27,956 nt of DNA, taken from Thiotrichaceae bacterium. Its GTDB lineage: Bacteria; Pseudomonadota; Gammaproteobacteria; Thiotrichales; Thiotrichaceae. Position numbers and translations under genes: made by a program. The notes under the pieces were generated by a model, which ran no database searches, was not told the origin of the DNA, and saw only the letters and a list, made by a program, of their open reading frames with translations. The DNA is taken from positions 1 through 27,956 of the forward strand of contig JALVDQ010000257.1 in NCBI GenBank assembly GCA_027008885.1, given 5' to 3'. Positions 26,160 through 27,956 of this stretch are shown piece after piece (the stretch's first letter is position 1; every line of letters starts with the position of its first letter).

Positions 26160-26789
26160 ATGAAATTTACTTTTATATCAGATACTCATTCATTACATGA
26201 CAGGCTTGCCCTTGATTCAGGTGATATGCTTATTCACTGTGGAGATTTAACCAATAAAGGAAGCCTTGAAGATGTAGAGAGTTTTGCTAATTTTATTGGT
26301 AAGCAGGATTTTAGACATAAGATTGTTATAGCGGGTAATCATGATTTTTGTTTTGAAGATGATCGAGCCAATGAAGCAGAGCAGATATTAAAAGAACAAG
26401 AAATTATCTATTTGAATGATAGTGGTATAGAGATTGAAGGCTTTAAAATCTGGGGTTCTCCCATTCAGCCACAATTTTTCAATTGGGCATTTAATCGAAA
26501 TAGAGGTGCAGATATTTCAGCACATTGGGATCAAATACCTGATGATACAGACATTCTAATTACTCACGGTCCAGCTTTTGGTATTTTAGATAGGGTGATG
26601 GAAGGAGAAAAAGTAGGGTGTCGGGATTTATTGGATCGAGTAAAGCAGATTAAGCCCAAGATTCATGCTTTTGGTCATATTCACGAAGATTATGGCATTC
26701 TTGAGAGAGAAGGAACTATATTCGTAAATGCTTGTAATGTTGATAGAAGTTACCGCCTGGTTAATCCACCTGTCAGTGTGCGACTATGA
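26160..26789 (+). CDS. Calcineurin-like metallophosphoesterase
   Basis: A 209-residue cytoplasmic dinuclear-metal phosphoesterase. Metal-ligand motifs come in order: FISDTHSLH, IHCGDLTNKGS, IAGNHDFCFE, LITHGPAFG, and FGHIHEDYGI near the C-terminus. The short form with WGSPIQPQFFNWAF resembles the MPPED1/2-like group, whose natural substrates in bacteria are unknown. It starts 106 bp after the EAL gene, on the same strand. A weak hairpin with a T6 run follows it. Confidence 0.88.
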   Translation: MKFTFISDTHSLHDRLALDSGDMLIHCGDLTNKGSLEDVESFANFIGKQDFRHKIVIAGNHDFCFEDDRANEAEQILKEQEIIYLNDSGIEIEGFKIWGSPIQPQFFNWAFNRNRGADISAHWDQIPDDTDILITHGPAFGILDRVMEGEKVGCRDLLDRVKQIKPKIHAFGHIHEDYGILEREGTIFVNACNVDRSYRLVNPPVSVRL

Positions 26790-26804
26790 GTGTGCAATAC
26801 GGCG

Positions 26805-26833
26805 ACAGCACCGGGTGTGCCTTGCTGTTTTTT
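26805..26833 (+). terminator. Possible terminator after the metallophosphoesterase gene
   Basis: ACAGCA (26805-26810) and TGCTGT (26823-26828) form a 6-bp stem whose last T starts a T6 run. The loop is 12 nt and may fold further (GCAC/GTGC). Weak but well placed, 16 bp past the stop. Confidence 0.45.
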
Positions 26834-26857
26834 GTCACCCTGTTTTCATGGCATAGT

Positions 26858-26886
26858 TTAATTTAATTTAATTTAATTTAGTTTAG
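26858..26886. repeat. TTTAA pentamer array
   Basis: About five tandem copies of TTTAA run into two TTTAG copies, in the gap between the convergent metallophosphoesterase and aminotransferase genes. Confidence 0.8.
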
Positions 26887-26969
26887 TTGTTTCCTCTTAT
26901 GCCGATTTAATAATAATGTGTAAACTATCTCTCCGGTTTAATTTGTAAAGGATGTCCCCGGTTTCTACA

Positions 26970-27956
26970 TTATTCCAGGTGTTTAATACATCGTCCTAAT
27001 ATCTCAATACCCTGCCTGATACGCGCTTCATCCATCGTTACATAACTCAATCTAAGCGTATTATCTGGCATGTCTTTTTGTTCATCATTGCTGATATAAA
27101 ACGGTTTGCCTGGCACAAAGGCAACTTTTTCTGCTATCGCCTGATCAAATAGCTGCATTGCCGACATGTTTTCTGGCAGCGTCGCCCAGAGGAACATGCC
27201 GCCTTCTGATTTGGCAATTTTCACATCGTCAGGAAAATAGCCTTGTATGGCATTCATCATTGCCTGTTTTTGTTTGCCATAGAAACGCCTGATTTTGGCA
27301 ATATGCTCATCGACCGAATTATCGTTTAGATACTGCATTATGACTTTTTGTGAAAAATAATTGGTGTGCAGATCAGCCGCCTGTTTAGCGATGGTGAGTG
27401 GTTTGATTAGCCAGTCGGGGGCAACAATCCAGCCGAGCCGGAAAGAGGGGGTGATAATCTTTGAAAATGAACCCAGCAGCAGTGTTTGCTCCGGCAATAA
27501 CGACATGAAATTTGATTTTGGTTCGCCTGAGAAGCGCAGTTCGCCATAAGGATCATCTTGTATCAGGAGTGCGTCTGATTGAGCGATAGCTTGCGCTACT
27601 TCCTCTCTGTTTTGTTGCGAATACGACATCCCCGTGGGGTTTTGAAAATTGGGTACGGTATAAACCAGCTTGGGTTTGTGTGCCTTGAGTGTATTCTGCA
27701 ATGCGCTCACATCCATGCCTGTTTCATTTATTTCAATACTGTGCATGCTGGGGCGATAAAGTGAAAATGCCTGTATTGCACCAAGATAGCCTGGATTTTC
27801 TATCGCAACTGGATCAGCCTGATTCAGCAGCACTTTACCGAGTAAATCCAGCGCCTGTTGTGAACCATTGGTGATGAGTATATTTTCAGGTGAAACGCTA
27901 AACCCCTGTGTTCTTTGATAGCGATTAGCAATCCATTCGCGCAGTTCAGCATCACC
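26970..27956 (-). CDS. PLP-dependent aminotransferase, class I/II (partial, 5' end beyond window)
   Basis: The frame stays open to the right edge of the window, so the N-terminus is missing. The visible 328 residues are a fold-type I aminotransferase: ELREWIANRY, then ILITNGSQQALDLLGKVLL, ENPGYLGAIQAF, YTVPNFQNPTGM (substrate-binding Asn), DDPYGELRF, and the PLP lysine in SFSKIITPSFRLGW. The C-terminal FVPGKPFY and LRLSYVTMDE complete it. The pattern fits the group that includes 2-aminoadipate/aromatic aminotransferases and the catalytic half of MocR regulators. Whether a GntR DNA-binding domain precedes it cannot be seen here. The GTG at 27833 is internal, not the start. Confidence 0.9.
   Translation of the reverse strand, partial: GDAELREWIANRYQRTQGFSVSPENILITNGSQQALDLLGKVLLNQADPVAIENPGYLGAIQAFSLYRPSMHSIEINETGMDVSALQNTLKAHKPKLVYTVPNFQNPTGMSYSQQNREEVAQAIAQSDALLIQDDPYGELRFSGEPKSNFMSLLPEQTLLLGSFSKIITPSFRLGWIVAPDWLIKPLTIAKQAADLHTNYFSQKVIMQYLNDNSVDEHIAKIRRFYGKQKQAMMNAIQGYFPDDVKIAKSEGGMFLWATLPENMSAMQLFDQAIAEKVAFVPGKPFYISNDEQKDMPDNTLRLSYVTMDEARIRQGIEILGRCIKHLE

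Overview
The window comes from a moderately AT-rich gammaproteobacterium. Gene content points to a sulfur oxidiser that uses the reverse dissimilatory sulfite reductase (rDsr) route and stores sulfur. Evidence is a dsrS-like gene near a fused siroheme synthase gene (cysG), plus a separate gene for a secreted Gly/Asn-rich protein resembling sulfur globule envelope proteins. A Thiotrichales- or Chromatiales-like origin is likely. The genus cannot be read from the sequence.

Layout. Positions 1-269 hold no gene, only a decayed palindromic repeat and an A7G7 tract. From 270 to 4745, all on the minus strand and tightly packed, come a DUF6398-like gene, dsrS, a 78-residue protein, a 126-bp tandem repeat, a Cys-rich protein, cysG and a stand-alone S24/LexA-fold protein. 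cysG overlaps both its neighbours by 4 bp. From 5134 to 7278 lies a large Ig-like lipoprotein gene with its own promoter and terminator. From 7612 to 16425 (minus) runs the envelope/translation cluster pyrH-frr-uppS-cdsA-dxr-rseP-bamA-xthA. mreB-mreC-mreD (16598-19102, minus) lie just upstream of it.

After a divergent intergenic region the plus strand carries a flavodoxin-fold NAD(P)H oxidoreductase, an alpha/beta hydrolase, the sulfur-globule-like gene (own promoter and terminator), rpsP-rimM-trmD-rplS, a PAS-GGDEF-EAL protein with a degenerate GGDEF, and a metallophosphoesterase. The right edge has a partial PLP-dependent aminotransferase on the minus strand.

How the parts work together. 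CysG makes siroheme, the prosthetic group precursor for DsrAB, so the dsrS-to-cysG block is best read as an accessory rDsr/siroheme module separated from the main dsr genes, which are not in this window. The globule-like protein would act in the periplasm on the sulfur that rDsr later oxidises. The bamA, rseP, uppS, cdsA, dxr and mre genes form a housekeeping envelope block. Intergenic DNA is rich in small dispersed elements: A7G7 tracts, REP-like palindromes, heptamer repeats and CAGAG repeats.
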